A DNA stretch of 33,958 nt from Candidatus Mediterraneibacter excrementigallinarum (lineage in GTDB: Bacteria > Bacillota > Clostridia > Lachnospirales > Lachnospiraceae), in the NCBI GenBank assembly GCA_019120075.1, contig DWVT01000011.1, positions 1 through 33,958 on the forward strand, in the 5' to 3' direction. The notes beneath the pieces were generated by a model. It did no database searches. It was not told where the DNA came from and saw only the letters and a program-made list of their open reading frames with translations. This document shows, one piece after another, positions 7,995 through 15,064 of the stretch. Both the position numbers and the translations under genes were made by a program. How positions within the stretch are numbered: position 1 is the first letter of the stretch; every line of letters begins with the position of its first letter.

Positions 7995-8380
7995 AATTTT
8001 TAACAAAAATGCAGTGACAGGGAGGAGTACATGATCTTCCGATGCGCAGAGAGGAGACGGACGGTGTAAGTCTCCGTGACGGGATCCTGGAAGTAGCCCT
8101 CGAGCAGTGGACCGAACGACGGAAAGAGCAGTCTGTTCCGCAGGAAAAAGACGGGCAGAGAAAGCAGAAGATGAGATGATCCGTTTCAGTAGGCTCCAAC
8201 GTTTTTCCCGCGTTACAGGGAAGCGGTATCGGATAAAGCGGACGTGCTTTTATGGAAAGCATGAGAAAAAGCGGACTCCTGTACCGGCAGAGTGCAGAGA
8301 GATTTCTCTGAATTTAGGTGGTAACACGGATTAAGATTCGCCCTAAGCATATGATGTGCTTAGGGTTTTCTTTTCGACGT
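7995..8380 (+). promoter_or_regulatory. T-box riboswitch leader of the acetolactate synthase genes
   Basis: The leader between the promoter and ilvB has T-box landmarks: an AGTA near the 5' base (8027-8030), an AGAGAG segment with the apical GGTGTAA loop (about 8048-8069), and the antiterminator T-box sequence AGGTGGTAACACGG (8316-8329), followed by TTCGCCCT. On the 3' side of stem I, GGAA-GTA-GCCCTCGAGC (8089-8105) follows the usual layout of GAA, specifier codon, purine, C-rich run and GAGC. This makes GTA (valine) at 8093-8095 the best specifier reading. The TGGT of the T-box pairs with ACCA-ended tRNA, which fits Val, Ile and Leu tRNAs alike. Uncharged tRNA binding would favour read-through into ilvBN. 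The T-box call is strong; the specifier is read by eye. Confidence 0.88.
8341..8375 (+). terminator. T-box regulated terminator
   Basis: CCCTAAGCA (8341-8349) pairs perfectly with TGCTTAGGG (8357-8365) and is followed by TTTTCTTTT. The left arm overlaps the 3' part of the T-box antiterminator (GCCCTAAG), giving mutually exclusive folds. Confidence 0.9.
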
Positions 8381-8404
8381 GAAAAGTTAAAAGGAGGTAG
8401 TAAA

Positions 8405-10129
8405 TTGAGACAGATCACGGGGAACAAATTACTGGTAAGAGCATTGAAAGAAGAGGGAGTGGACACACTCTTCGGCTATCCGGGAGCGTGCACGATCGAT
8501 ATCAGCGATGAGCTGTATAAACAGGATGATATTAAAGTGATCCTTCCAAGGCATGAACAGGCTCTGGTCCATGAGGCGGACGCCTATGCCAGGACCACGG
8601 GAAAAGTTGGCGTGTGCCTGGTGACGAGCGGCCCGGGGGCGACAAACCTGGTGACCGGACTTGCCACGGCAAACTACGACAGTGTGCCGCTGGTCTGTTT
8701 TACCGGGCAGGTGGCAAGACATCTGATCGGAAACGATGCGTTCCAGGAGGTTGACATTGTAGGGATCACAAGGAGCATTACGAAATACGGCGTGACGGTC
8801 CGCAGACGGGAGGATCTGGGGCGGATCATTAAGGAAGCCTTCTATATCGCCAGGACAGGAAAACCCGGGCCTGTGCTCATCGACCTTCCGAAGGATGTGA
8901 TGGGAGAACTGGGAAGTCCGGAATATCCGAAGACCGTAAATATCCGGGGATATAAACCGAACACGAGCGTTCATATGGGACAGCTCAAACGTGCCATCAA
9001 GATGCTGAAAAAGGCGGAGAGACCGCTGTTCCTTGCGGGAGGAGGCGTCAATATCGCAAGGGCGAACGAAGTCTTTACCGAGGTGGTCAACAAGACAAAC
9101 GTTCCTGTCGTCACAACGATCATGGGGCGGGGAGCCATCCCGACCAATCATCCGCTCTTTATAGGCAATCTGGGAATGCACGGGGCATATGCAGCCAACA
9201 TGGCGGTCAGCGAGTGCGATCTTCTGTTTTCCATCGGAACAAGGTTTAACGACCGTATTACGGGAAAACTCCATGCGTTTGCGCCGAAAGCCCAGATCGT
9301 CCATATCGATATCGATACAGCCTCCATCTCCAGAAATATCCAGGTGCATGTTCCCATTGTGGCGGACGCTCTGGAGGCGATCACAAAGATGAATGAGTAT
9401 GTGGAGCCCTGTGAGACGGAAGCATGGAGAAAACAGATCAGCGGGTGGAAGAAAGAGCATCCTCTTACGATGAAAAAACGGGCCCAGATGGGACCGAAAG
9501 ATATCATAGATGAGATGAACCGACAGTTTGACGATGCGATCATTGCGGCGGATGTGGGACAGCACCAGATGTTTGTTGCCCAGTATACGGAGATCACAGA
9601 GAAGAAACAGCTCATCATGTCCGGCGGTCTCGGAACCATGGGATACGGATTCCCGGCGGCTATAGGGGCGCAGATCGGCAATCCGGACAAGACGGTCATC
9701 GCAGTGTGCGGAGACGGCGGTATGCAGATGAATATCCAGGAGTTTGCAACGGCGGTTCTGGAAGAACTTCCGCTGATCCTCTGTGTGTTCAACAATGAGT
9801 ATCTGGGAATGGTGCGCCAGTGGCAGAAGCTGTTCTACGGAAAACGCTACGGTATGACGAATCTCCGTTCTGGAGCGCTTTACAGGAGAACACATGGCGA
9901 GGAGATGCCGGAATATACGCCGGATTTCGTCAAACTTGCCGAGAGCTACGGTGCAGTCGGGCTTCGTGTGACGAAAAGAGAAGAGATCGCTCCGGCATTT
10001 GAAGAGGCGAAGAAGAACCGCAGCAGAAAGGTTCCCACTCTGATCGAGTTCATCATTGATCCGGAGGAACTGGTCTATCCGATGGTGAAACCGGACGGAA
10101 CTCTGGAAGATATGATCATGGACTGCTAG
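8405..10129 (+). CDS. ilvB: Acetolactate synthase large subunit
   Basis: A 574-aa thiamine-diphosphate enzyme that condenses pyruvate (or pyruvate with 2-oxobutyrate), the first common step of branched-chain amino acid synthesis. The N-terminal domain has LFGYPGAC and the catalytic Glu in PRHEQALVHEADAYAR. The central domain has IGTRFNDR. The C-terminal domain has the ThDP/Mg motif GDGGMQMN with the distal NNEYLGMVRQWQ. The start is taken as TTG at 8405 because AAAGGAGG lies directly upstream (8390-8397); the longer reading frame from 8318 would begin inside the T-box and run through the terminator. It is followed 19 bases later by the regulatory subunit. Product and start are both well supported. 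Confidence 0.95.
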   Translation: MRQITGNKLLVRALKEEGVDTLFGYPGACTIDISDELYKQDDIKVILPRHEQALVHEADAYARTTGKVGVCLVTSGPGATNLVTGLATANYDSVPLVCFTGQVARHLIGNDAFQEVDIVGITRSITKYGVTVRRREDLGRIIKEAFYIARTGKPGPVLIDLPKDVMGELGSPEYPKTVNIRGYKPNTSVHMGQLKRAIKMLKKAERPLFLAGGGVNIARANEVFTEVVNKTNVPVVTTIMGRGAIPTNHPLFIGNLGMHGAYAANMAVSECDLLFSIGTRFNDRITGKLHAFAPKAQIVHIDIDTASISRNIQVHVPIVADALEAITKMNEYVEPCETEAWRKQISGWKKEHPLTMKKRAQMGPKDIIDEMNRQFDDAIIAADVGQHQMFVAQYTEITEKKQLIMSGGLGTMGYGFPAAIGAQIGNPDKTVIAVCGDGGMQMNIQEFATAVLEELPLILCVFNNEYLGMVRQWQKLFYGKRYGMTNLRSGALYRRTHGEEMPEYTPDFVKLAESYGAVGLRVTKREEIAPAFEEAKKNRSRKVPTLIEFIIDPEELVYPMVKPDGTLEDMIMDC

Positions 10130-10148
10130 GAAAAAGGAGGAAAAGCAG

Positions 10149-10658
10149 ATGGATAATAATATGAAAAAGAGATGGATCTCCCTCTACGTGGAAAACCAGG
10201 TCGGTGTGCTCTCTAAGATTTCCGGGCTTTTTTCCGGTAAATCCTACAACCTGGACAGTCTGACCGTGGGGACGACAGAGGATCCGACGGTATCAAGGAT
10301 GACCATCGCGACAGTGAGCGATGACGAGACGTTTGAACAGATCAAGAAACAGCTTAACCGTATGGTAGAAGTGATCAAGGTCATTGACTTTACGGATATC
10401 TTTGTCCGGATGAAAGAGATCCTCTATGTCAAAGTGTTTAAGTGCACTCCGGAGGATAAAGTAGAAGTATTCCAGATCGCGGAGACGTTCAAGGCAAAAG
10501 TCATTGACTACGGCAGGGACAGCGTGCTGGTAGAATTCGTACAGACAGCGACCAAGAACGACGCGGTGGTAAAGCTGATGAAAGAAGAATTTAAGACCAT
10601 CGAGGTTGTGAGAGGCGGAAGTGTCGGCATCGAGTCCATCAGTATGATGGAGAGATAA
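10149..10658 (+). CDS. ilvN: Acetolactate synthase small (regulatory) subunit
   Basis: A 169-aa partner that activates the large subunit and carries valine feedback inhibition. The N-terminal ACT domain reads WISLYVENQVGVLSKISGLF followed by YNLDSLTVG; then come the linker QLNRMVEVIKVIDF and the C-terminal domain with KVEVFQIAETFKAKVIDYG. Length is normal for the family. AAAAAGGAGG precedes the ATG. It shares the T-box-controlled transcript with ilvB and ends before a strong bidirectional terminator. Confidence 0.94.
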   Translation: MDNNMKKRWISLYVENQVGVLSKISGLFSGKSYNLDSLTVGTTEDPTVSRMTIATVSDDETFEQIKKQLNRMVEVIKVIDFTDIFVRMKEILYVKVFKCTPEDKVEVFQIAETFKAKVIDYGRDSVLVEFVQTATKNDAVVKLMKEEFKTIEVVRGGSVGIESISMMER

Positions 10659-10723
10659 CAGCCGGTACGGCACGGGAAGGGTCCAGAGACAGGACGGCAG
10701 GAAAATAGCAGAGTCAGACGCAG

Positions 10724-10776
10724 AAAGAGTGCGTTTCCGGGGAATCTGAGTGAACCGGAAACCGCACTCTTTGTTT
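10724..10776. terminator. Bidirectional terminator between ilvN and cutC
   Basis: AAAGAGTGCG-TTTCCGG (10724-10740) pairs with CCGGAAA-CCGCACTCTTT (10755-10772), apart from one unpaired base. A-rich and T-rich flanks on the two sides allow it to serve both convergent genes. Confidence 0.85.
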
Positions 10777-10780
10777 ATGG

Positions 10781-11536
10781 TCATGCTCCGAAGGTCTGGC
10801 TCAGCAGTTCAACAGATGTGCGGATCTCCTGGCTGTCTGTCCGAAGGATCTTGTAGTCGCTGTCTTCGGAGAGACCGAGCCCGATGCCTTCTTTCCGGAA
10901 GATCATAGCACTTTCCAGTTCCACCTTTCCGGACATGTGATAAGAAGAAATTCCTGTATAGGGAATCAGTTCCCTGATCGGCTCCGGCCCGATCCCGGAT
11001 GCGGCAAGGATCTCAATACGGCCCCGGCTCTTTTTCTGAAGCTCCTTTAAAAGATCGCGTCCCTCCCAGGCTGTGGGAGCCTGACCGCTGGTCAGGATGG
11101 TGTCAAACCCAAGATCCACTGCCTGCTCAAGAGCGAGAAACGGATCCGCACATACATCGAAAGCACGGTGAAGGGCAATCTCCATTGAGCCTGCCTCCTG
11201 TTTCAGCTTTGAGAGCTGGTCCGTGTTCAGTGATCCGTCCGGATTCAGGATTCCGACGACAACACCGTCTGCCCCTTCCTCCCGGAACATGGACACCTCT
11301 TCTCTGAGTTCTTCGAATTCATAATCGTCATAGCAGTAATCCCCATATCTGGGGCGGAGCAGAACTCTTATCTTCAGCCCGGTATGTCGTCTGATCTGAC
11401 GGAACAGCGGCAGAGACGGGGATACGCCTCCGATTACAAGATCACTGCAGAGTTCTACCCGGCTGGCGCCGCCTTTCTCCGCCGCCAAAGCGGATTGGAC
11501 ACTGTCCACGCATGCTTCAAGAATATACTTTGACAT
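10781..11536 (-). CDS. cutC: CutC family protein
   Basis: A 251-aa TIM-barrel protein of the CutC family. Recognisable segments are ILEACVDSVQSALAAEKGGA, RVELCSDLVIGGVSPS, IRVLLRPRYGDYCYDDYEF, GVVVGILNPDGSLN, ALHRAFDVCADPF and LTSGQAPTAWEG, spread through the barrel as in family members. CutC was first linked to copper tolerance in E. coli, but that link is disputed, and nothing nearby points to copper. The start at 11536 was chosen because GAGGAGGT lies just upstream; a start at 11599 would add 21 residues across that site. The gene is divergent from nagA. Function remains open. Confidence 0.9.
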   Translation of the reverse strand: MSKYILEACVDSVQSALAAEKGGASRVELCSDLVIGGVSPSLPLFRQIRRHTGLKIRVLLRPRYGDYCYDDYEFEELREEVSMFREEGADGVVVGILNPDGSLNTDQLSKLKQEAGSMEIALHRAFDVCADPFLALEQAVDLGFDTILTSGQAPTAWEGRDLLKELQKKSRGRIEILAASGIGPEPIRELIPYTGISSYHMSGKVELESAMIFRKEGIGLGLSEDSDYKILRTDSQEIRTSVELLSQTFGA

Positions 11537-11572
11537 GATGTTTACCTCCTCAATCATTACCAGATGCTGTAA

Positions 11573-11599
11573 AGTATAGCACAGATAAATGGAATGCAA
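11573..11599 (-). promoter_or_regulatory. Candidate promoter of cutC
   Basis: On the minus strand, TTGCAT and TATACT are separated by 15 bases (16 if TTTGCA is used). The -10 box is good and the spacing short. It lies 37 bases before the cutC start codon. Confidence 0.45.
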
Positions 11600-11675
11600 A
11601 AGAAAATAAGCGGAAAATAATGTCGGTTTTTCTGTTATATTCAGGATTGCTTTGACAGCGAAAGAGAGAGGTATT

Positions 11676-12884
11676 ATGATGGAAATACAACAGAAAGAAA
11701 GGAGCGCGGTTTGGGGCGGGCAAAGAGTGCCTGATACCGCAGAAAAAGAAATGAAAGTATTAAAAAACAGAACGATCTATACGGGGACAGGTGTGATCGA
11801 AGACGGGTATGTACGCTATGGAAAGAGAATCTCTGAAGTGGGAGAGATGAGAAATTACATCCCCCGGGAAGAGGACGAGATCATTGAGAGAGAAGGAAGA
11901 TTTGTGATCCCGGGATTTATTGATGTTCACAGCCACGGGGGATATGGCTATGACAGCATGGACGCGTCTCCGGAGGAGATTGACCGGATGGTGCGCCTTA
12001 TGGCAGCGAGAGAGGGAATCACTTCCTATTTCTGTACTACAATGACACAGACTTATGACAATATCGAGAAAGCGATGGTAAATATCAAGAAGGCTGCAGA
12101 GAAAAATCCGGTGATCCAGGGGATACATCTGGAAGGTCCGTTTATCTCTGTAAATTATAAGGGGGCGCAGGATGCATCCTATATCAAGACGCCGGATGAA
12201 AAAACGCTTGCCCGCTGGAATGAACTGAGTGGAAACCGGATCCGGATCGTGACCTATGCGCCGGAGGAAGCCTCAGAAGAGTTTGAAAACTGGTGCCTGT
12301 CCAACCGGGTTACCTTAAGCGCCGGACACTCAAATGCCACATACGACGAACTTTGTGCATCCAGAGCGCGCCATGTGACTCATCTGTACAATGCCCAGAG
12401 AGGACTGAACCACAGGGAACCGGGAGTGACCGGATACGGACTTCTCACGGACGGGGTGAATGCGGAACTGATCTGCGACGGAATCCATATCCGTCCTCAG
12501 ATGATCGCTCTGGCACATAAAGTGAAAGGCAGTGACGGGATTGAACTGATCACGGATTCCATGCGTGCCAAGGGAATGCCGGAAGGAAAGAGTGAACTGG
12601 GAGGACAGACTGTCTATGTAAAAGACGGCACGGCCCGCCTGGAGGACGGCACCATCGCCGGCAGTGTACTGACATATATCAATGCGTTCCGCAACGTGAT
12701 GAAGTTTACCGGTGTGGGAATGGAAGATGCGGTAAAGATGAGTTCGGGAAACCAGGCGAAGGAGTTCGGCCTTACCCAGAAAGGGGAGATCAAAGCAGGA
12801 CGAGACGCGGATTTCGTGCTCCTGGACGAAGCGTATGAACTGAAGGGAACGATCAGCATGGGAGAGATCGTGACTGAAGACTGA
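11676..12884 (+). CDS. nagA: N-acetylglucosamine-6-phosphate deacetylase
   Basis: A 402-aa amidohydrolase that converts GlcNAc-6-phosphate to glucosamine-6-phosphate in amino-sugar use and cell-wall recycling. Metal and substrate motifs are present in order: DVHSHGGYGYDSMD (His85, His87), GIHLEGPFIS with the metal-ligand Glu, LSAGHSNATYDE (His), THLYNAQRGLNHREPG, and the catalytic Asp in LITDSMRA. The start is uncertain. ATG at 11676 follows GAGAGAGG, while Met26 (11751) begins the part that aligns with typical NagA N-termini but has only an A-rich stretch upstream. No nagB lies nearby, so the pathway partner must be elsewhere. Confidence 0.93.
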   Translation: MMEIQQKERSAVWGGQRVPDTAEKEMKVLKNRTIYTGTGVIEDGYVRYGKRISEVGEMRNYIPREEDEIIEREGRFVIPGFIDVHSHGGYGYDSMDASPEEIDRMVRLMAAREGITSYFCTTMTQTYDNIEKAMVNIKKAAEKNPVIQGIHLEGPFISVNYKGAQDASYIKTPDEKTLARWNELSGNRIRIVTYAPEEASEEFENWCLSNRVTLSAGHSNATYDELCASRARHVTHLYNAQRGLNHREPGVTGYGLLTDGVNAELICDGIHIRPQMIALAHKVKGSDGIELITDSMRAKGMPEGKSELGGQTVYVKDGTARLEDGTIAGSVLTYINAFRNVMKFTGVGMEDAVKMSSGNQAKEFGLTQKGEIKAGRDADFVLLDEAYELKGTISMGEIVTED

Positions 12885-12972
12885 GAGCGTTCGGAACTTC
12901 TGACAGATCTATGACAGAGAGGACGGTCAGAAAATCTTCCAGAATCCAGAATGTATCTGATCTGAAAACAGA

Positions 12973-13024
12973 AAAGCCGCGGGGATACTGCAGTAATATG
13001 AAACGGCAGTATCCCCGCGGCTTT
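12973..13024. terminator. Bidirectional terminator between nagA and mgtE
   Basis: AAAGCCGCGGGGATACTGC and GCAGTATCCCCGCGGCTTT pair perfectly over about 19 bases around a short loop. The long GC-rich stem lies between two convergent genes. A-rich and T-rich flanks suit both directions. Confidence 0.9.
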
Positions 13025-13035
13025 ATATTATGGTC

Positions 13036-14367
13036 TTACAAATTAAAAAGCTGCGTTGCTACGTTAAAGTAGATCAGGATCGAGAAAATATCTACCAGCG
13101 TGGTGATCAGCGGAGAAGCCATGATCGCCGGATCCAGATGTACTTTGCTGGCGAGGAGCGGCAGGATACATCCGATCATTTTTGAGATAACGACCGTGCC
13201 GATGAGGGACAGCGCGATAACGACAGCAAGCTTAAAATTCTGATACTGTATCATGATGCGGATCCCGTTGGAAACGGCAAGTACGGCTCCTACGATCAGG
13301 GAGACACGGAATTCCTTGAAGATCACCCGGAAGATATCCTTGAAGCGGATCTGTGACAGTGCGATACCGCGGATGATCAGGGTGGAACTCTGAGAACCGC
13401 AGTTTCCTCCTGTGTCCATCAGCATTGGGATGAAGGATACAAGAAGGGGGATCGCAGCAAAGGCATCCTCATATTTTGTGATGATGGTCCCGGTGATGAT
13501 GGATGTGAACATCAGGATGAGGAGCCAGGGGATCCGGTTCTTCGCATGGGTCAGCACGGAAGTCTCGAAATAAGTTTTTTCGCTGGGATTGATGGCAGCC
13601 ATCTTTGTGATATCCTCGGTGGCCTCGTCGACCATGACGTCCATGGCGTCGTCAAATGTAACGATACCGACCATGAGATCCTCTTCATCCAGCACAGGGA
13701 TGGCGATCAGGTCATACTTCCTGAAAAGCCGCGCAACTTCTTCCTGATCCGTGTGGGTGTGGACCGAGATGATCTCTTTCTCCATCAGTTCTTCGATGCG
13801 CATATCATCGTCTTCAGTCATCAGTTCCTTGGCGGATACGGTACCGATCAGCTTCCTCTGTTCTGTCACATAACAGGTGTATATTGTTTCTTTGTGGATC
13901 CCGGTCCGCTTAATATGCGCCATGGACTGCGCAACGGTCATGTCTTTGCGCAGATTCACATATTCTGTTGTCATGATGCTCCCGGCACTGTCGTCGGGAT
14001 AGTTTAAAAGTTCATTGATCTTGACCCGGTCGGAGGCGGATACGGCATCCAGAATGCGGCTGACCAGATTGGCTGGAAGTTCCTCCAGCATGTCCACCGT
14101 ATCGTCCATATACAGGTCGTCAAGAAGTTCTTTCAGTTCTTTTTCTGTGAAGATTTCCACCAGATAACTCTGCATGGAACTGTCCATGTTTGCGAACACT
14201 TCCGCAGCCTTATCCTTCGGGATCAGGCGGAAAGCCAGGGCAAGCTCCTTATCTTCCAGCTCTGAGAGCAGTAAGGCTATGTCCACTTCGTTCATTACAT
14301 CCAGAATACTCCTTACAGCCTTGAACTGACGCTGCTGAAGGAGTTTTACAAAAATATCTCTGTTCAT
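13036..14367 (-). CDS. mgtE: Magnesium transporter MgtE
   Basis: A 443-aa Mg2+ channel. The N-terminal ~125 residues form the acidic superhelical MgtE_N domain (LLSELEDKELALAFRLIPKD and LYMDDTVDMLEELP). Two CBS domains follow at about 130-255 (SIMTTEYVNLRKDMTVAQ and EIISVHTHTDQEEVARLF). A linker leads to five membrane helices, with the family signature PMLMDTGGNCGSQSSTL in the pore region. When cytosolic Mg2+ is high, the N and CBS domains are known to close the pore. The transcript starts with an M-box riboswitch, so synthesis should rise when Mg2+ is scarce. The upstream AGAGAGGGA ribosome binding site is modest. Confidence 0.96.
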   Translation of the reverse strand: MNRDIFVKLLQQRQFKAVRSILDVMNEVDIALLLSELEDKELALAFRLIPKDKAAEVFANMDSSMQSYLVEIFTEKELKELLDDLYMDDTVDMLEELPANLVSRILDAVSASDRVKINELLNYPDDSAGSIMTTEYVNLRKDMTVAQSMAHIKRTGIHKETIYTCYVTEQRKLIGTVSAKELMTEDDDMRIEELMEKEIISVHTHTDQEEVARLFRKYDLIAIPVLDEEDLMVGIVTFDDAMDVMVDEATEDITKMAAINPSEKTYFETSVLTHAKNRIPWLLILMFTSIITGTIITKYEDAFAAIPLLVSFIPMLMDTGGNCGSQSSTLIIRGIALSQIRFKDIFRVIFKEFRVSLIVGAVLAVSNGIRIMIQYQNFKLAVVIALSLIGTVVISKMIGCILPLLASKVHLDPAIMASPLITTLVDIFSILIYFNVATQLFNL

Positions 14368-14437
14368 GATGATTCCCTCTCTTTATACAAATTTTCGTCT
14401 TTAAGCTGCACAAGTGATAACCGGCACCAGAGTCCAT
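14249..14437 (-). CDS. Possible leader ORF between M-box and mgtE (62 aa, overlapping mgtE)
   Basis: An ATG at 14437 is preceded by a strong GGGAGGTG ribosome binding site, better than that of mgtE, and opens a 62-codon frame (MDSGAGYHLCSLKTKICIKR...) that enters the 5' end of mgtE in another frame. The product is Cys- and Arg-rich and resembles nothing I recognise. It may be a translated leader that modulates mgtE translation, or a chance frame behind a purine-rich unpaired element. The part overlapping mgtE is unlikely to encode a functional protein. Confidence 0.25.
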   Translation of the reverse strand: MDSGAGYHLCSLKTKICIKRGNHHEQRYFCKTPSAASVQGCKEYSGCNERSGHSLTALRAGR

Positions 14438-14541
14438 AACCTCACCTCCCTTTTCTCTGAAATTTAAATGTCCCGCTGCAGGCATCCGTATATTTTGGTC
14501 CGCTGCAGACGCCAAATTGACATGCAGGCATACTCCGCACG

Positions 14542-14584
14542 GGAAAATAAAAAGAACCCCACCATTGCCTGAACAATGGCGGAG
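14542..14584 (-). terminator. M-box-controlled terminator before mgtE
   Basis: On the minus strand, CTCCGCCATTG-TTCAGG-CAATGGTGGGG forms a strong hairpin followed by TTCTTTTTATTTTC. It follows the M-box aptamer directly and precedes mgtE by about 175 bases, so it fits the usual Mg2+-dependent transcription attenuation. Confidence 0.85.
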
Positions 14585-14587
14585 TCC

Positions 14588-14764
14588 GAATTTTCAGCCC
14601 CACAAACAAATGCATCGTTCAAGCTTTAGTATCACAGGGCATATCAATTGCATTAGGTTGCGCCTTCACGACGCAGCCTGCTGACCAACACTTTGTGTCT
14701 CCACAATCTCGCGGCAGCAATCTTCGGGATATATACCCAATCCCTGTGGTAACCTCACCTACCG
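14588..14764 (-). promoter_or_regulatory. M-box (ykoK-type) Mg2+ riboswitch
   Basis: Read on the minus strand, conserved M-box blocks appear in the right order: GGTAGGTGAGGTTACC at the 5' end (14763-14748), TTGCTGCCGCGA, TTGGTCAGCAGG, CGCAACCTAATGC, and a purine-rich 3' end. In this family, Mg2+ binding compacts the RNA and allows the downstream terminator to form. The gene downstream is mgtE, a classic M-box target, which supports the call. Exact ends are approximate. Confidence 0.9.
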
Positions 14765-14791
14765 AATGATGTATTCTCTTTTCATCTGTCT

Positions 14792-14820
14792 ATTGTAGTT
14801 CAGGGAAAAGGGCATGTCAA
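14792..14820 (-). promoter_or_regulatory. Sigma-A promoter of the M-box/mgtE transcript
   Basis: On the minus strand, TTGACA (14820-14815) and TACAAT (14797-14792) are separated by 17 bases. Transcription would start near 14785, just ahead of the aptamer. Confidence 0.88.
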
Positions 14821-14930
14821 GAGAAAATTGCCACAATGCGGGAAATGCGGGAAAGCTGTTGCTGAAGGCCGCCAGTATGCTTCCGACCATTGTGATCGCG
14901 GCTGTCTGTGCATTTATCGGTTTAAATTAG
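14814..14930 (+). CDS. Possible 38-aa hydrophobic small protein
   Basis: The ATG at 14814 opens a 38-codon frame whose C-terminal half, AASMLPTIVIAAVCAFIGLN, looks like one membrane helix. AGGGAAAAGGG upstream is a passable ribosome binding site. A competing frame, TTG at 14828 to stop 14938, reads QCGKCGKAVAEG...DHC and resembles a degenerate zinc ribbon. Both cannot be meaningful, and the stretch overlaps the mgtE promoter. It may be a remnant of a lost gene. Confidence 0.2.
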   Translation: MSRENCHNAGNAGKLLLKAASMLPTIVIAAVCAFIGLN

Positions 14931-14952
14931 TGAAATAGAAAGAAAAATCTGC

Positions 14953-14958
14953 TATAAT
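14953..14958 (+). promoter_or_regulatory. Candidate -10 box for the pepD gene
   Basis: A perfect TATAAT lies about 107 bases before the pepD start, in an A-rich context. The region 17 bases upstream (GTGAAA) is only a weak -35, so this is tentative. The leader between it and pepD shows short repeats but no riboswitch I recognise. Confidence 0.4.
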
Positions 14959-15064
14959 GGTGCATGGTGCAGTGAACGCAGGCGTACACCCGTCTAAGTG
15001 TGTGTGCCTCTGAAAAATGTATCATTCCCATTATCAGAAAAGATATCAGAAAAGAGGAGAGATT

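Noticed and set aside
8318-8404. Upstream GTG start extending ilvB by 29 codons
   Set aside because: It would start inside the T-box sequence and translate through the terminator hairpin. The TTG at 8405 has an ideal ribosome binding site.
8429-9895. Minus-strand open frame of 488 codons across the acetolactate synthase gene
   Set aside because: It lies fully antisense to a certain gene, has no ribosome binding site and resembles no family. It is a by-product of the codon bias of ilvB.
10781-11536. Copper-related operon around cutC
   Set aside because: No copper ATPase, chaperone or regulator is nearby, and the CutC family's link to copper is uncertain.
11537-11599. Longer N-terminus for cutC
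   Set aside because: The added codons cover the strong GAGGAGGT site that serves the start at 11536, and run into the candidate promoter.
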